A stretch of 64,000 bases of DNA. Source: Chitinophaga horti. GTDB lineage: Bacteria; Bacteroidota; Bacteroidia; Chitinophagales; Chitinophagaceae. Positions 8,583-17,337 of the stretch are shown piece after piece. Where the stretch lies: assembly GCF_022867795.2 (NCBI RefSeq), contig NZ_CP107006.1, positions 3,968,001 through 4,032,000 of the forward strand, in the 5' to 3' direction. The notes under the pieces were generated by a model. That model saw only the letters and a list, made by a program, of their open reading frames with translations, had not been told where the DNA came from and ran no database searches. The position numbers and the translations under genes were made by a program. Numbering within the stretch: position 1 is the first letter of the stretch; the number at the start of each line of letters is the position of its first letter.

Positions 8583-9746
8583 TTAGTGCACCGGCTCCTC
8601 TTCAAAAACCGTTACACCTGCTTCTATGCTGGTTACATACACTTCCATCACTTCATCAAACTTTTCGCTGTAAAGTTTTTTCATACCCGCAACAAACGCA
8701 TCTGCCTTAGCTGATTTTACCAGGTTGATCGTACAACCGCCGAAGCCACCACCCATCATACGCGCACCGGCAACGTCCGGGTTATTGCGCACACAGTCTA
8801 CCAGGAAGTCTAACTCCGGACAGCTTACTTCATACAGTTTGCTCAACCCATCGTGCGAGCCGTACATCAGTTTACCTAAGCCTTCCAGGTCGCCGTTTTT
8901 CAGCAACTCAGTAGCCTTCACCACGCGCTCGTTTTCCTGCGTAACGTACAGGCAGCGGTCGTAAATTTTACCGGGCAATTTGTCTTTATATTGTTCCACC
9001 TGCGCAGCAGTAACATCGCGCAGGCTATTGATGCCGGGAATAAATTCCTTAAGGATCTCAACGCCCTTTTCACACTGCTCGCGGCGCACATTGTACTCCG
9101 AGCTGGCCAGTGAATGATGCACCATGGAATTACATAACACGATCTTATACGTGTCTGAAAATTTGAACGGGAAGTATTGATACTCCAGGCTGCGACAGTC
9201 CAGCAGCATCACCTCGTCTTTACGACCATGCAGGTTCGCAAACTGGTCCATAATACCGCATTTCACACCTGGGAAAGTATGCTCCGCAATCTGCCCGATC
9301 TTCGCCATTTCCATACGTTCTATGCCGAAGCTCAGTAACGTATCGAGCGCAGCGATCAAACCACCTTCCACCGCAGCGGAAGAGGACAGTCCCGCTCCAA
9401 CAGGAATGTCGCCATGCACGACACAATCGAAGCCTTTTACATCGTAGCCCCGTTGTTGGAGGTGGTACACAACACCCATCAGATAATTGATCCAGCCGGA
9501 AGTGGGTTTAATATTTTTCAGGGAAAAAGATTCTTTTTCGCCGGTGAAAGTCGCGTAGGCATTCACGGTATCCGTACCGTTCAACGCAACGGCATACACG
9601 ATTTTTTTGTCTATCGCAGCGGGCAGTACATAACCTTCGTTATAGTCGGTATGCTCTCCAATCAGGTTGATCCTGCCGGGGGAAGTAACGATCAGTGGCG
9701 TATTTCCATATAATTCGTGGAATCGCAGTTTTGCTTCGTGGATCAT
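8583..9746 (-). CDS. galK: Galactokinase
   Basis: Phosphorylates galactose at C1, the entry to the Leloir pathway; cytosolic. The 387-aa GHMP kinase has the galactokinase signature PGRINLIGEHTDYNEG (23-38), the ATP loop GAGLSSSAA (about 117) and the C-terminal MMGGGFGGC. Upstream on the same strand lies a FucP-type transporter, but about 640 bp with a terminator and the 11-bp repeat array separate them. No galT, galE or galM is in the window. Confidence 0.95.
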   Translation of the reverse strand: MIHEAKLRFHELYGNTPLIVTSPGRINLIGEHTDYNEGYVLPAAIDKKIVYAVALNGTDTVNAYATFTGEKESFSLKNIKPTSGWINYLMGVVYHLQQRGYDVKGFDCVVHGDIPVGAGLSSSAAVEGGLIAALDTLLSFGIERMEMAKIGQIAEHTFPGVKCGIMDQFANLHGRKDEVMLLDCRSLEYQYFPFKFSDTYKIVLCNSMVHHSLASSEYNVRREQCEKGVEILKEFIPGINSLRDVTAAQVEQYKDKLPGKIYDRCLYVTQENERVVKATELLKNGDLEGLGKLMYGSHDGLSKLYEVSCPELDFLVDCVRNNPDVAGARMMGGGFGGCTINLVKSAKADAFVAGMKKLYSEKFDEVMEVYVTSIEAGVTVFEEEPVH

Positions 9747-9995
9747 AAAAACAGTAATAAACGTATTTCGTACACCTAAAAATAGGAAAAGACTTGGAAC
9801 TTTCCTTCAACCCATCAAAAAAATTATGCCATAACATTTACATATTTGGTAATCAGCTATTTATCCCCTAATCCTCCCCAGTTGCGACGCTCCGTTCATC
9901 TTCACGCGCTCCTGGTGCCACCCAACCGGGGTACGGGCTACCCAGCTCCCTTAAGATACAGCATCTTGCTGCGGATGTATACGCATGGCGGCTAC
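9747..9995. other. Intergenic stretch upstream of galK
   Basis: No gene, tRNA or terminator is seen. No full TAnnTTTG was found on the minus strand within 100 bp of galK. The right end grades into the 11-bp repeat array. Confidence 0.4.
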
Positions 9996-9996
9996 A

Positions 9997-10241
9997 TCCT
10001 CCGAGGATCCTTTAAGCTTCTTAGGTTCATCTTAGGTTAATAGTTCGTTCATATTAGGTTCAACTTAGGTTGATGAGCCTAAGTTGAACGAAGGTTGAAC
10101 CTAGGATGAACGAAGGATCAACCTAGGGTCCTTAAGGGATCCTCGAAGGATCCCCGAAGGATTTCCGAAGGTTACTGCAAGGTAGATCGAAGGACCATCG
10201 AACGGTGCTGCAAGGTTGAGCGAAGGATTATCGGCAGTTGC
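9997..10241. repeat. Array of degenerate 11-bp units with reversing polarity (array A)
   Basis: From 10021 the sequence can be cut every 11 bp: five left-arm units of type TTAGGTTCATC (10021-10075), then AG. Four right-arm units of type CGAAGGTTGAA/CCTAGGATGAA follow (10078-10121), then a 21-bp break at 10122-10142. A further run of eight units of type TCGAAGGATCC/TGCAAGGTTGA occupies 10143-10230. The left and right arms are inverted, so the core can fold back: 12-bp perfect arms GTTCAACTTAGG at 10058-10069 and CCTAAGTTGAAC at 10078-10089. Outer arms are near 10000-10017 and 10133-10152. The period is not a multiple of 3. A related array is at 47667-47849. Confidence 0.85.
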
Positions 10242-10328
10242 AGGAGATATATAGACGATCCGGGAAATAGCCGGCCGCTGGTTGCCATGATCCGCTATTG
10301 TTCCACGATGACAGCATCCACGCACACC

Positions 10329-10360
10329 AAAAAGCCGCCCCCGTAACGGAGCGGCTTTTC
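10329..10360. terminator. Terminator downstream of the FucP-type transporter
   Basis: AAAAGCCGC/GCGGCTTTT arms with A/T runs at both ends, 24 nt after the transporter stop on the minus strand. Confidence 0.8.
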
Positions 10361-10383
10361 TCACTTATATGAAATCTTTCAGC

Positions 10384-11685
10384 TTAAGCAGTCGCCAGTT
10401 TCGGCAGTCCTTTTTTATGGCCAGCCACCGCGAAGTACAGGATGTACAGGTAGCAAGGGATCATGATCGCGAAAGGAAGCTGGCGGTTACCGGTGGCATC
10501 GGCCAGTGCGCCATACACCAATGGCAGCAGCGCGCCGCCGGCAATACCCATGATCAGCAACGCGGAGCCCAGTTTGGTAAAGCGGCCCAGTTTGTTGATC
10601 GCCAGTGGCCAGATGCCAGGCCACATCAACGAATGCGCAAAGCTTAACAGGATCATAAACGCTATCGATGTGATGCCTGTCGTTAACAATGCACCAATGG
10701 TAAAGACAACGCCCAGTATCGCAGAAATCACTAACCCGGTTTTCTGTGACATGTATTTCGGGATCGTGATAATACCGATGATATAACCTACGGTGAAGCC
10801 GATCAGGCTGTAAATACCAAAGTTGTTGGCGACGTCTTTGCTAATGCCGTTATACTCGCCGTAAAGCGTCAGCGAGTCGATCGCCAGCACTTCCACGCCT
10901 ACGTATAGGAACAGGCAAAGCACGCCCAGCATCAGGTAAGGGATCTGGAAAACGGAGGTACGGCCGTACGAATCAACATTGGAAACAGTCGGCTTCTCTT
11001 CTTCCTCTGTATTAATCTCCGGAAGGTTCGATTTTCTTACCATAAACGCCAGCAGCAGCAGTACACCCGCCATGATGAGGTAAGGTATGATTACACGTGA
11101 CGCCAGCAGGTCCAGTTCGTTCTCCAGTTCAACACCCGTTAAACCTTTGATCTTTTCGGACAGTTCGTTGGTATCGCTGAACAGCAATTTACCCAGTACG
11201 AGAATGCCCGTCATACCCGCGATCTTGTTACAAATGCCCATGATGCTGATGCGTTTAGCAGCGCTTTCAATTGGGCCTAAGATCGTTACATACGGGTTAG
11301 ACGCGGTTTGCAACAGTGCGAGGCCTGTGCCCTGTACGAACAATCCTAGCAGGAACAGCGGGAAAGTACGCAGCTGTGCGGCCGGCACGAAGATCAATGA
11401 ACCGATCGCCATGGTGATCAATCCGAGTGACATGCCCTTGGTAAAACCAATGCGCTTTAAGATGCCGGAAGATGGGATGGCCATCACGAAATAAGAAATG
11501 TAAAATGCAAAGGTGACGAAGAATGCCTGGAGGTCGGTTAATTCACAGGCTTGTTTCAGGAAAGGTATGAGTACACTGTTTAGCCAGGTTACGAAGCCGA
11601 AGATGAAAAACAACATCCCGATAATAAACATAGCTTGCTTGTAACCACCTGCGTTTGCGCCTGACGTGGCCGTTTTACTTGTCAT
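10384..11685 (-). CDS. FucP-family sugar:H+ symporter (glucose/galactose or fucose)
   Basis: A 433-aa inner-membrane MFS protein with about 12 membrane segments, opening with FFIFGFVTWLNSVLIPFLK, the conserved first helix of the FHS (FucP/GlcP) family. TASNPYVTILGP in helix 4 and MWPGIWPLAINKLG near the C-terminus are also family marks. Known members carry L-fucose, glucose or galactose. With galK and a fucosidase alongside, galactose or fucose is likely, but the sequence does not decide. It is divergent from the second symporter and may share the CG-centred operator at 11771-11786. Confidence 0.88.
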   Translation of the reverse strand: MTSKTATSGANAGGYKQAMFIIGMLFFIFGFVTWLNSVLIPFLKQACELTDLQAFFVTFAFYISYFVMAIPSSGILKRIGFTKGMSLGLITMAIGSLIFVPAAQLRTFPLFLLGLFVQGTGLALLQTASNPYVTILGPIESAAKRISIMGICNKIAGMTGILVLGKLLFSDTNELSEKIKGLTGVELENELDLLASRVIIPYLIMAGVLLLLAFMVRKSNLPEINTEEEEKPTVSNVDSYGRTSVFQIPYLMLGVLCLFLYVGVEVLAIDSLTLYGEYNGISKDVANNFGIYSLIGFTVGYIIGIITIPKYMSQKTGLVISAILGVVFTIGALLTTGITSIAFMILLSFAHSLMWPGIWPLAINKLGRFTKLGSALLIMGIAGGALLPLVYGALADATGNRQLPFAIMIPCYLYILYFAVAGHKKGLPKLATA

Positions 11686-11770
11686 AGATCCAATTTGGTT
11701 AATAAAAAGGTATAATTCTAGTGCTAGCTGCTAACTTAACTTTTAAAACCCGATTTTCATAGTTATTTTC

Positions 11771-11812
11771 GCTAAAACGTTTTTGCTTTAAGAAAATAAG
11801 GCATTACATTTG
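11771..11812 (+). promoter_or_regulatory. Promoter and CG-centred operator of the symporter-ROK-glycosylasparaginase-cutC operon
   Basis: TTTG at 11782-11785, a 19-nt spacer and TACATTTG at 11805-11812 match the Bacteroidota consensus fully. A palindrome GCTAAAACGTTTTTGC (11771-11786, one mismatched pair) overlaps the -33 element, so a bound repressor would block the sigma factor. Twelve of its bases recur inverted upstream of GH92 (17244-17255). Confidence 0.65.
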
Positions 11813-11889
11813 GATTTTTCCATGTTTCGAAAAAAAATATTTATACATTTATTGACTTTAAATTTCACAAAACTAACATTAACAGGACT

Positions 11890-13323
11890 ATGTCGTCGAC
11901 GCAGCAAGTTAAACGGGGTACTTCCCCGTCGTTCTTTGTGCTGGTAATGGTTTTCTTCTTTTGGGGCTTCGTTGCCGCCTCAAATGATATCCTGATTCCA
12001 CTGTTCAGAGAAAAATTCAACATTCAAGGCTGGCAATCACAATTAGTAGGTTTCGCCTTTTACGTGGCCTACTTTGTAGGCGCGGTCATCTATTTCCTCG
12101 TTTCAAGTGCTATTAAAACAGATCCGCTCAACCGGATGGGGTACAAAAATGGGATTATCTACGGCCTCATATTTTCCGGCCTCGGTACACTCATCTTTTA
12201 CCCGGCTGCAGAATTACAGTCCTTCCCGCTCATGCTTACCGGCCTGTTCGTGGTGGCGCTTGGTTTCGCTCTGCAACAGATCGCAGCTAACCCATTCGCT
12301 ATCGCGCTGGGCGACCCGGCAGATGGTGCTAAACGTCTGAACCTGGCAGGTGGTATCAACAACTTCGGCGCCACCCTCGGCCCCGTTGTAGTGAGTGCGG
12401 CTATCTTCGGCGACATTGGTCCGGATGCTGCGAAAAACGCATCTATCAACGATGTAAAAATACCTTACCTGGTACTGGGCGCGTTGTTCGTACTGGTAGC
12501 TGTGTTCTTCAAAATTTCCAAACTGCCTGCTATCCGTAACGACGAAGCAGTGGAGAAAGGCTTGGGCGCCTTGAAGTATCCGCAGCTGGCATTGGGCATG
12601 GTGGCCATCTTCACCTACGTAGGTGTGGAAGTTACCATCGCCGCTAACCTCGGCGACTACCTGCGTCATACCCAACAGCTGGATTCTGCGAACATCTCAC
12701 AATACGTTTCCCTGTTCTGGGGCAGCATGATGATTGGTCGCTGGACGGCTGGTTCCAGTGCCTTCAACCCATCACCGAACCTGAAAAAAATACTGACGGT
12801 CATTATTCCTTTCGTAGCTTTCGCAGTGTTCCTGGGTATTAACATGGCACGTGGTACAGATGTATCTGACCTGTATGTATATGCTTACTGTATTATCGCG
12901 CTGATCATCGCATTCTTCCTGAGTCAGGACAAACCTGCAAGGCAGCTGCTGATCTTCGCCAGCTTCGGTATTATCGCGATGCTGATCGGTTTGTTCACTA
13001 CTGGTAAAGTAGCACTGTTTGCCTTTATCAGCGGCGGTTTGTTCTGCTCCGTAATGTGGCCTTGTATTTTTACACTGGCAACTGCTGGTTTGGGTAAATA
13101 TACCAGCCAGGGTTCAGCCTTCCTGGTGATGATGATACTCGGTGGTGCGATCATTCCTGTATTACAAAGCCTGCTCGGCGGTGTAGAATGGATCGGCATT
13201 CACCACTCCTACTGGTTACCGGTAGCATGTTTCGCGTACCTCGCATTCTTCGCAATCAAAGTTAAAAACATATTAAAATCTCAAGGCATCGATTATGAGT
13301 CAGCAATTAGCGGTGGGCATTGA
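11890..13323 (+). CDS. FucP/NagP-type sugar MFS symporter
   Basis: The 477-aa protein has about 12 membrane helices and FFFWGFVAASNDILIPLF in helix 1, the FHS-family mark. QQIAANPFAIALG and MWPCIFTLATAGLG occupy the positions of the corresponding FucP motifs. It differs clearly from the divergent neighbour, suggesting another sugar, perhaps GlcNAc, since the same operon holds a kinase and a glycosylasparaginase. It is the first gene of a four-gene operon; its last 29 bp overlap the ROK gene, implying translational coupling. Confidence 0.88.
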   Translation: MSSTQQVKRGTSPSFFVLVMVFFFWGFVAASNDILIPLFREKFNIQGWQSQLVGFAFYVAYFVGAVIYFLVSSAIKTDPLNRMGYKNGIIYGLIFSGLGTLIFYPAAELQSFPLMLTGLFVVALGFALQQIAANPFAIALGDPADGAKRLNLAGGINNFGATLGPVVVSAAIFGDIGPDAAKNASINDVKIPYLVLGALFVLVAVFFKISKLPAIRNDEAVEKGLGALKYPQLALGMVAIFTYVGVEVTIAANLGDYLRHTQQLDSANISQYVSLFWGSMMIGRWTAGSSAFNPSPNLKKILTVIIPFVAFAVFLGINMARGTDVSDLYVYAYCIIALIIAFFLSQDKPARQLLIFASFGIIAMLIGLFTTGKVALFAFISGGLFCSVMWPCIFTLATAGLGKYTSQGSAFLVMMILGGAIIPVLQSLLGGVEWIGIHHSYWLPVACFAYLAFFAIKVKNILKSQGIDYESAISGGH

Positions 13324-14260
13324 TATTGGCGGCACCAATACGAAATTCGGCATTGTAGATCGCCGCGGTAATATTATTTCAGATGGCAGAATGCTCACCG
13401 GTGCACATCCGGAAGTATCGATGTTCATCGACGAACTTCACGGCCACCTGTCTAAGCTGATTGATGCTGCAGGAGGTATGTCACAAATAAAAGGTATCGG
13501 CGTAGGCGCTCCTAACGGCAACTATTACACGGGTAATATCGAATACGCACCAAACCTCCGCTGGCACGGTGTAATTCCTTTGGCCAACCTGCTGAACGAA
13601 AAATTCGGTGTACCTACCCGCCTCACCAACGACGCTAACGCAGCGGCCATCGGTGAAATGCAGTACGGTGCGGCGCGTGGCATGAAAGATATCATTATGA
13701 TCACCCTGGGCACAGGCGTGGGCAGCGGTATCATCGCCAACGGTCAAATGATTTATGGTCACGATGGTTTTGCGGGCGAACTGGGTCACTGCATCGTAGT
13801 GCCTGGTGGCAGACTGCACCCCGGTACAGGTATGCGTGGCTCCCTGGAGTCATACGCTTCCGCTACCGGCGTAACCAATACGGCGATCGAGTTCCTCACA
13901 GAACGTACGGAAGAAAGCCTGTTACGTAAGTATCAGAAAGAAGAGATCAACTCTAAAGTGATATTCGATGCAGCTATGGCGGGCGACCACCTGGCGCAGG
14001 AAGTATATGCGTTCACCGGTAAAATACTGGGTGAAGCACTGGCGAATTTCGTGATGTTCTCCAGCCCCGAAGCGATCATCCTGTTCGGCGGCCTCACCAA
14101 GGCGGGCGACCTGATCATGAAGCCGGTGAGGGAACATATGGAGAAGAATTTACTGCCGATTTTCCAGAATAAAGTGAAGCTGATGTTCTCTGAACTGAGA
14201 GAAAGTGACGCGGCTATCCTGGGTGCAAGCGGCCTTGCATGGGAGATACAAGAATCGTAA
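13295..14260 (+). CDS. ROK-family sugar kinase lacking the usual zinc cysteines
   Basis: ATP-dependent hexose or N-acetylhexosamine kinase, 321 aa, with no helix-turn-helix domain, so an enzyme rather than a repressor. The phosphate loop GIDIGGTNTKFG (8-19), LTNDANAAAIGE with the catalytic Asp and TLGTGVGSG are intact. After the conserved GH of the GELGH segment, where ROK proteins carry CxCGxxGCLE for structural zinc, this protein reads HPGTGMRGSLE. All the zinc cysteines are gone but the terminal LE is kept. It is coupled to the symporter and lies 11 bp before the glycosylasparaginase; N-acetylglucosamine or a related sugar is the likely substrate by context. Confidence 0.9.
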   Translation: MSQQLAVGIDIGGTNTKFGIVDRRGNIISDGRMLTGAHPEVSMFIDELHGHLSKLIDAAGGMSQIKGIGVGAPNGNYYTGNIEYAPNLRWHGVIPLANLLNEKFGVPTRLTNDANAAAIGEMQYGAARGMKDIIMITLGTGVGSGIIANGQMIYGHDGFAGELGHCIVVPGGRLHPGTGMRGSLESYASATGVTNTAIEFLTERTEESLLRKYQKEEINSKVIFDAAMAGDHLAQEVYAFTGKILGEALANFVMFSSPEAIILFGGLTKAGDLIMKPVREHMEKNLLPIFQNKVKLMFSELRESDAAILGASGLAWEIQES

Positions 14261-14271
14261 CTGATGTGAAT

Positions 14272-15333
14272 ATGCAAAACAGACGTAAATTTTTAAGCAG
14301 CGCCCTAGTTGGCGCTGCTGCCTTTTCACTGGGTTTGCCCGCAGCGGAAGCGCAGGAAAAAAAGAAAAGGAAACGTGCCGGCAAAGCTTCCGGCCCGATC
14401 GTGATATCTACCTGGGACTTCGGCCGCGCAGCCAACCGTGCTGCCTGGGATGTGTTGAAGACCGGCGGTACTGCGCTCGATGCGGTAGAAGCCGGCGTTA
14501 AAATACCCGAAGCAGATCCGAACAACCATACCGTGGGTTACAGCGGCTTTCCCGACCGCGACGGCCGGGTTACGCTCGACGCCTGCATTATGGACGACAA
14601 AGGCAATTGTGGCTCCGTAGCGGCCCTTGAGCACATTGTACATCCGATCTCCGTGGCACGCGCCGTGATGGAGAAAACACCGCACGTGATGCTCGTAGGC
14701 GATGGCGCCTTGCAATTCGCACTGGCACAAGGTTTTGAGAAAACGAACCTGCTCACGCCGGAGTCAGAAAAGGCCTGGAAAGAATGGCTCATTAAAGCGG
14801 AATACAAACCCGTTATCAACATCGAAAACAAATCGTACGACAAAGGTCCGTCGGCGTTCAATCCGCTGATGCTGCCGGGCAACGTATACAATCACGATAC
14901 GATCGGCATGGTCGCGCTGGATGCCAATGGCAACCTTTCCGGCGCCTGCACGACCAGCGGCATGGCGTTTAAAATGCACGGCCGCGTAGGCGACTCCCCT
15001 ATCATTGGGGCGGGATTGTATGTGGATAACGAAGTGGGCGCGGCTACCTCTACCGGTTTAGGCGAAGAAGTGATCCGCGTAGTGGGCAGCTTCCTCGTGG
15101 TAGAACTGATGCGCCAGGGCTATTCTCCCGAAGCGGCCTGTAAAGAGGCAGTTACCCGCATCGTGAAGAAAAATCCGGAACGCGCCAAGGGAATACAGAT
15201 CGGGTTCCTGGCGCTCAACAAAAAGGGCGAGCATGGCGCTTACTGTTTACACAAAGGTTTTAACTACGCAGTATGTACCGGCGATACGGAAGATAAAAAC
15301 ATCCTCATCGACGGTAAACAATACTTTTCATGA
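14272..15333 (+). CDS. Glycosylasparaginase (N4-(beta-N-acetylglucosaminyl)-L-asparaginase), Tat-exported
   Basis: Cleaves the GlcNAc-Asn bond that joins N-glycans to protein. It is an Ntn-hydrolase that cuts itself into two chains before the nucleophilic Thr, here T210 in NHDTIGMVALD. The start at 14272 gives a Tat-type signal (NRRKFLSSALVGAAAFSLG, about 3-21), which an in-frame start 33 bp further upstream would bury. The 353-aa length is normal. It stands 11 bp after the ROK gene and overlaps cutC by 4 bp (ATGA). It is a strong marker that the operon handles N-linked glycoprotein. Confidence 0.92.
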   Translation: MQNRRKFLSSALVGAAAFSLGLPAAEAQEKKKRKRAGKASGPIVISTWDFGRAANRAAWDVLKTGGTALDAVEAGVKIPEADPNNHTVGYSGFPDRDGRVTLDACIMDDKGNCGSVAALEHIVHPISVARAVMEKTPHVMLVGDGALQFALAQGFEKTNLLTPESEKAWKEWLIKAEYKPVINIENKSYDKGPSAFNPLMLPGNVYNHDTIGMVALDANGNLSGACTTSGMAFKMHGRVGDSPIIGAGLYVDNEVGAATSTGLGEEVIRVVGSFLVVELMRQGYSPEAACKEAVTRIVKKNPERAKGIQIGFLALNKKGEHGAYCLHKGFNYAVCTGDTEDKNILIDGKQYFS

Positions 15334-16082
15334 AGATAACGCTTGAAATATGTGCGGCCTCCGTGGCATCATGCATAGCCGCGCAGGAAGGCGGTGCAGA
15401 TCGTATTGAACTGTGCGACAACCTGCTGGAAGGCGGCACCACGCCCAGTTATGCAACGATCTCACTGGCGAGGGAAAAAGTGAACATCGCACTGTACCCT
15501 ATCATTCGTCCGCGTGGCGGCGACTTCCTGTACAGCGACCTGGAATTTGAAACGATGAAACGTGACATTGCGATCTGTAAACAACTTGGCTGCGATGGCG
15601 TCGTAATCGGCATACTCACGCCGGATGGCAAGGTGGATATCGGGCGTAACAAAACGTTGGTAGCACTGGCCTGGCCGATGGGCGTTACGTTTCATCGTGC
15701 GTTTGATATGACCGACGATCCCATGCAGGCATTGGAAGATGTGATTGCCACCGGTTGCGAACGTATACTTACCTCCGGGCACCGCAACACCGCGATCGAA
15801 GGCGCTTCGCTGATCGCGGAACTGGTACAGAAAGCGGATGGTCGCATTACAATCATGGCAGGTTCGGGCGTACGGTCGACCAACATCGCGGAGCTGATCT
15901 CCACTACCGGTGCGCAGGAGTTTCATACCACTGCGAAGGCTTACAGCGATAGTGGCATGGTTTATCGCAACCCGAATGTTAGTATGGGCGGCATACCCGG
16001 CGTACCTGAGTATGGTATTTCCCAGACACAGGCAGCGGAGGTGAAACTCATCCTGAGCATCGCAGGCGAAACAAATAATTAA
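15330..16082 (+). CDS. cutC: CutC-family TIM-barrel protein
   Basis: The 250-aa single-domain protein has the family segments LEICAASVASCIAAQEGGADRIELCDNLLEGGTTPS at its start, PIIRPRGGDF, and TFHRAFDM followed by RILTSGH. CutC was named for copper homeostasis, but its biochemical role is unsettled. Here its start codon overlaps the glycosylasparaginase stop, in an operon with a sugar transporter and kinase, which argues for a step in amino-sugar metabolism rather than copper. That is inference. A strong hairpin terminator follows. Confidence 0.93.
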   Translation: MKITLEICAASVASCIAAQEGGADRIELCDNLLEGGTTPSYATISLAREKVNIALYPIIRPRGGDFLYSDLEFETMKRDIAICKQLGCDGVVIGILTPDGKVDIGRNKTLVALAWPMGVTFHRAFDMTDDPMQALEDVIATGCERILTSGHRNTAIEGASLIAELVQKADGRITIMAGSGVRSTNIAELISTTGAQEFHTTAKAYSDSGMVYRNPNVSMGGIPGVPEYGISQTQAAEVKLILSIAGETNN

Positions 16083-16106
16083 TAATACATCCTACAGATA
16101 GGCTTG

Positions 16107-16140
16107 CAGGCCCGTTCATTCACTGGACGGGCCTGTTGCT
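16107..16140 (+). terminator. Terminator after cutC
   Basis: CAGGCCCGT/ACGGGCCTG, 9 perfect pairs with an 11-nt loop, followed by TTGCTTTA. It ends the four-gene operon. Confidence 0.75.
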
Positions 16141-16269
16141 TTATATCATCACGCGGCGACCTCCTCCGGTAGGAATGATTACTGTCGGCATGCATCCCTG
16201 TTGGTAAGGTAATTGCAGTACTAATGAGACGAGCCGCCGGCCAAGCGGCTACATTTAAACTCAACGCAC

Positions 16270-17034
16270 ATGAAAAAGTTCACTATCCTGCTTTTTACCC
16301 TCGCAGCCAGCTACACACATGCCCAGCAACGGATCAAAGTATTGACGTATAACATTCATCACGGCGAGAATGTGAACGGTGAACAGCAACTGCAGGGCAT
16401 CGCAAACGTCATACTGGCCACCGACCCGGACCTTGTGGCTTTGCAGGAGGTAGATAGTGTAACCAATCGCTCACGCAAGGCCGATCAGCTAAAGGAACTG
16501 GCGGCACAAACGGGCATGTACATTTACTTTGGTAAGGCGATGAACTTTGACGGGGGCGGTTACGGTACAGGCATCCTGTCTAAGTTCCCGATAAGGGAGC
16601 GATATACGTTGGCCTTACCTGGCAATGGCGGCGGCAGCGAGCCACGCGCGGCGGCAATTGTTACGGTTCGTGTACCCGGCAAGGATAGTTTACTTCAATT
16701 CGTCAGCACCCACCTCGATCACCTGGATGATCCTGCGGCACGCTTACAACAGGTAAATACGCTTTTACAGCACCTTAAAACCGGTTACCCGGCCATTATC
16801 GCAGGCGACTTTAACGCGCATCCCGAAGCGAAGGAAATTGCGCTGTTGAAAGCGCAATTCACCGATGCCACGCATCAACTGGGTGGCACCTGGCCATCTG
16901 CCAAACCGGAAAAAAAACTGGACTACATCTTCCTCCACGGGAAAAATAAATGGGAGGTCAAAAATGCAATGGTAGTCGGCGAAGCCATAGCGTCCGATCA
17001 CCGTCCCGTACTTTGTGAGCTGGAACTGAAATAA
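16270..17034 (+). CDS. Secreted endonuclease/exonuclease/phosphatase-family protein
   Basis: The 254-aa protein has a signal peptide (about 1-18, ending THA-Q). All EEP metal and catalytic motifs are present: VLTYNIHHG, VALQEVD, STHLDH, AGDFNAHP, LDYIF and SDHRPV. The family hydrolyses phosphodiesters or phosphomonoesters in nucleic acids, lipids or sugar phosphates. EEP proteins are frequent in Bacteroidota glycan loci, where a role on phosphorylated glycans is possible; the true substrate cannot be told. TACATTTA (16250-16257) is a near-match promoter. Confidence 0.88.
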   Translation: MKKFTILLFTLAASYTHAQQRIKVLTYNIHHGENVNGEQQLQGIANVILATDPDLVALQEVDSVTNRSRKADQLKELAAQTGMYIYFGKAMNFDGGGYGTGILSKFPIRERYTLALPGNGGGSEPRAAAIVTVRVPGKDSLLQFVSTHLDHLDDPAARLQQVNTLLQHLKTGYPAIIAGDFNAHPEAKEIALLKAQFTDATHQLGGTWPSAKPEKKLDYIFLHGKNKWEVKNAMVVGEAIASDHRPVLCELELK

Positions 17035-17090
17035 TTTTTATACAGATGCGGTAGTTCTATATTAACCAACCCGCATCTCCCGCTAAAAAA

Positions 17091-17168
17091 ACTGCTTACG
17101 TTAGCAGTCTGAAAACAGCTGATTATAAGGCAGATACATCCAAATGTGCGATGATCTGCCTTTTTTTA
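17091..17168 (+). terminator. Hairpin pair after the EEP gene
   Basis: First hairpin ACTGCT/AGCAGT (17091-17108) has no T run. The second, AAGGCAGAT/ATCTGCCTT (17127-17162), is followed by seven T and is a good intrinsic terminator. Nothing else is seen before the operator at 17244. Confidence 0.8.
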
Positions 17169-17243
17169 TGTGATATGCAGCTGGTACTATCTTCTCCCTA
17201 TGTCAGCATGGGCGTAATAAATACGCTTTCCTTACCCGTTATT

Positions 17244-17255
17244 AAACGTTTTAGC
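17244..17255. promoter_or_regulatory. CG-centred operator upstream of the GH92-GH20 genes
   Basis: Read on the minus strand it is GCTAAAACGTTT, identical over 12 bases to the left part of the operator at 11771. It lies 83 bp before the GH92 start. A weak -7 match (TATCTTAG) is at 17281. Confidence 0.45.
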
Positions 17256-17337
17256 CTGATCTTTTTAACACTTCAATCTTTATCTTAGCCAATTATTAAT
17301 AACCAACGGCCTTCAATGCAGGCAAAACTTTGTTAAG

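Noticed and set aside
10101..10364. 87-codon minus-strand frame through array A with an apparent NPS-type peptide repeat
   Set aside because: The peptide repeat is a by-product of the 11-bp DNA period (33 bp = 11 codons); there is no start context or signal.
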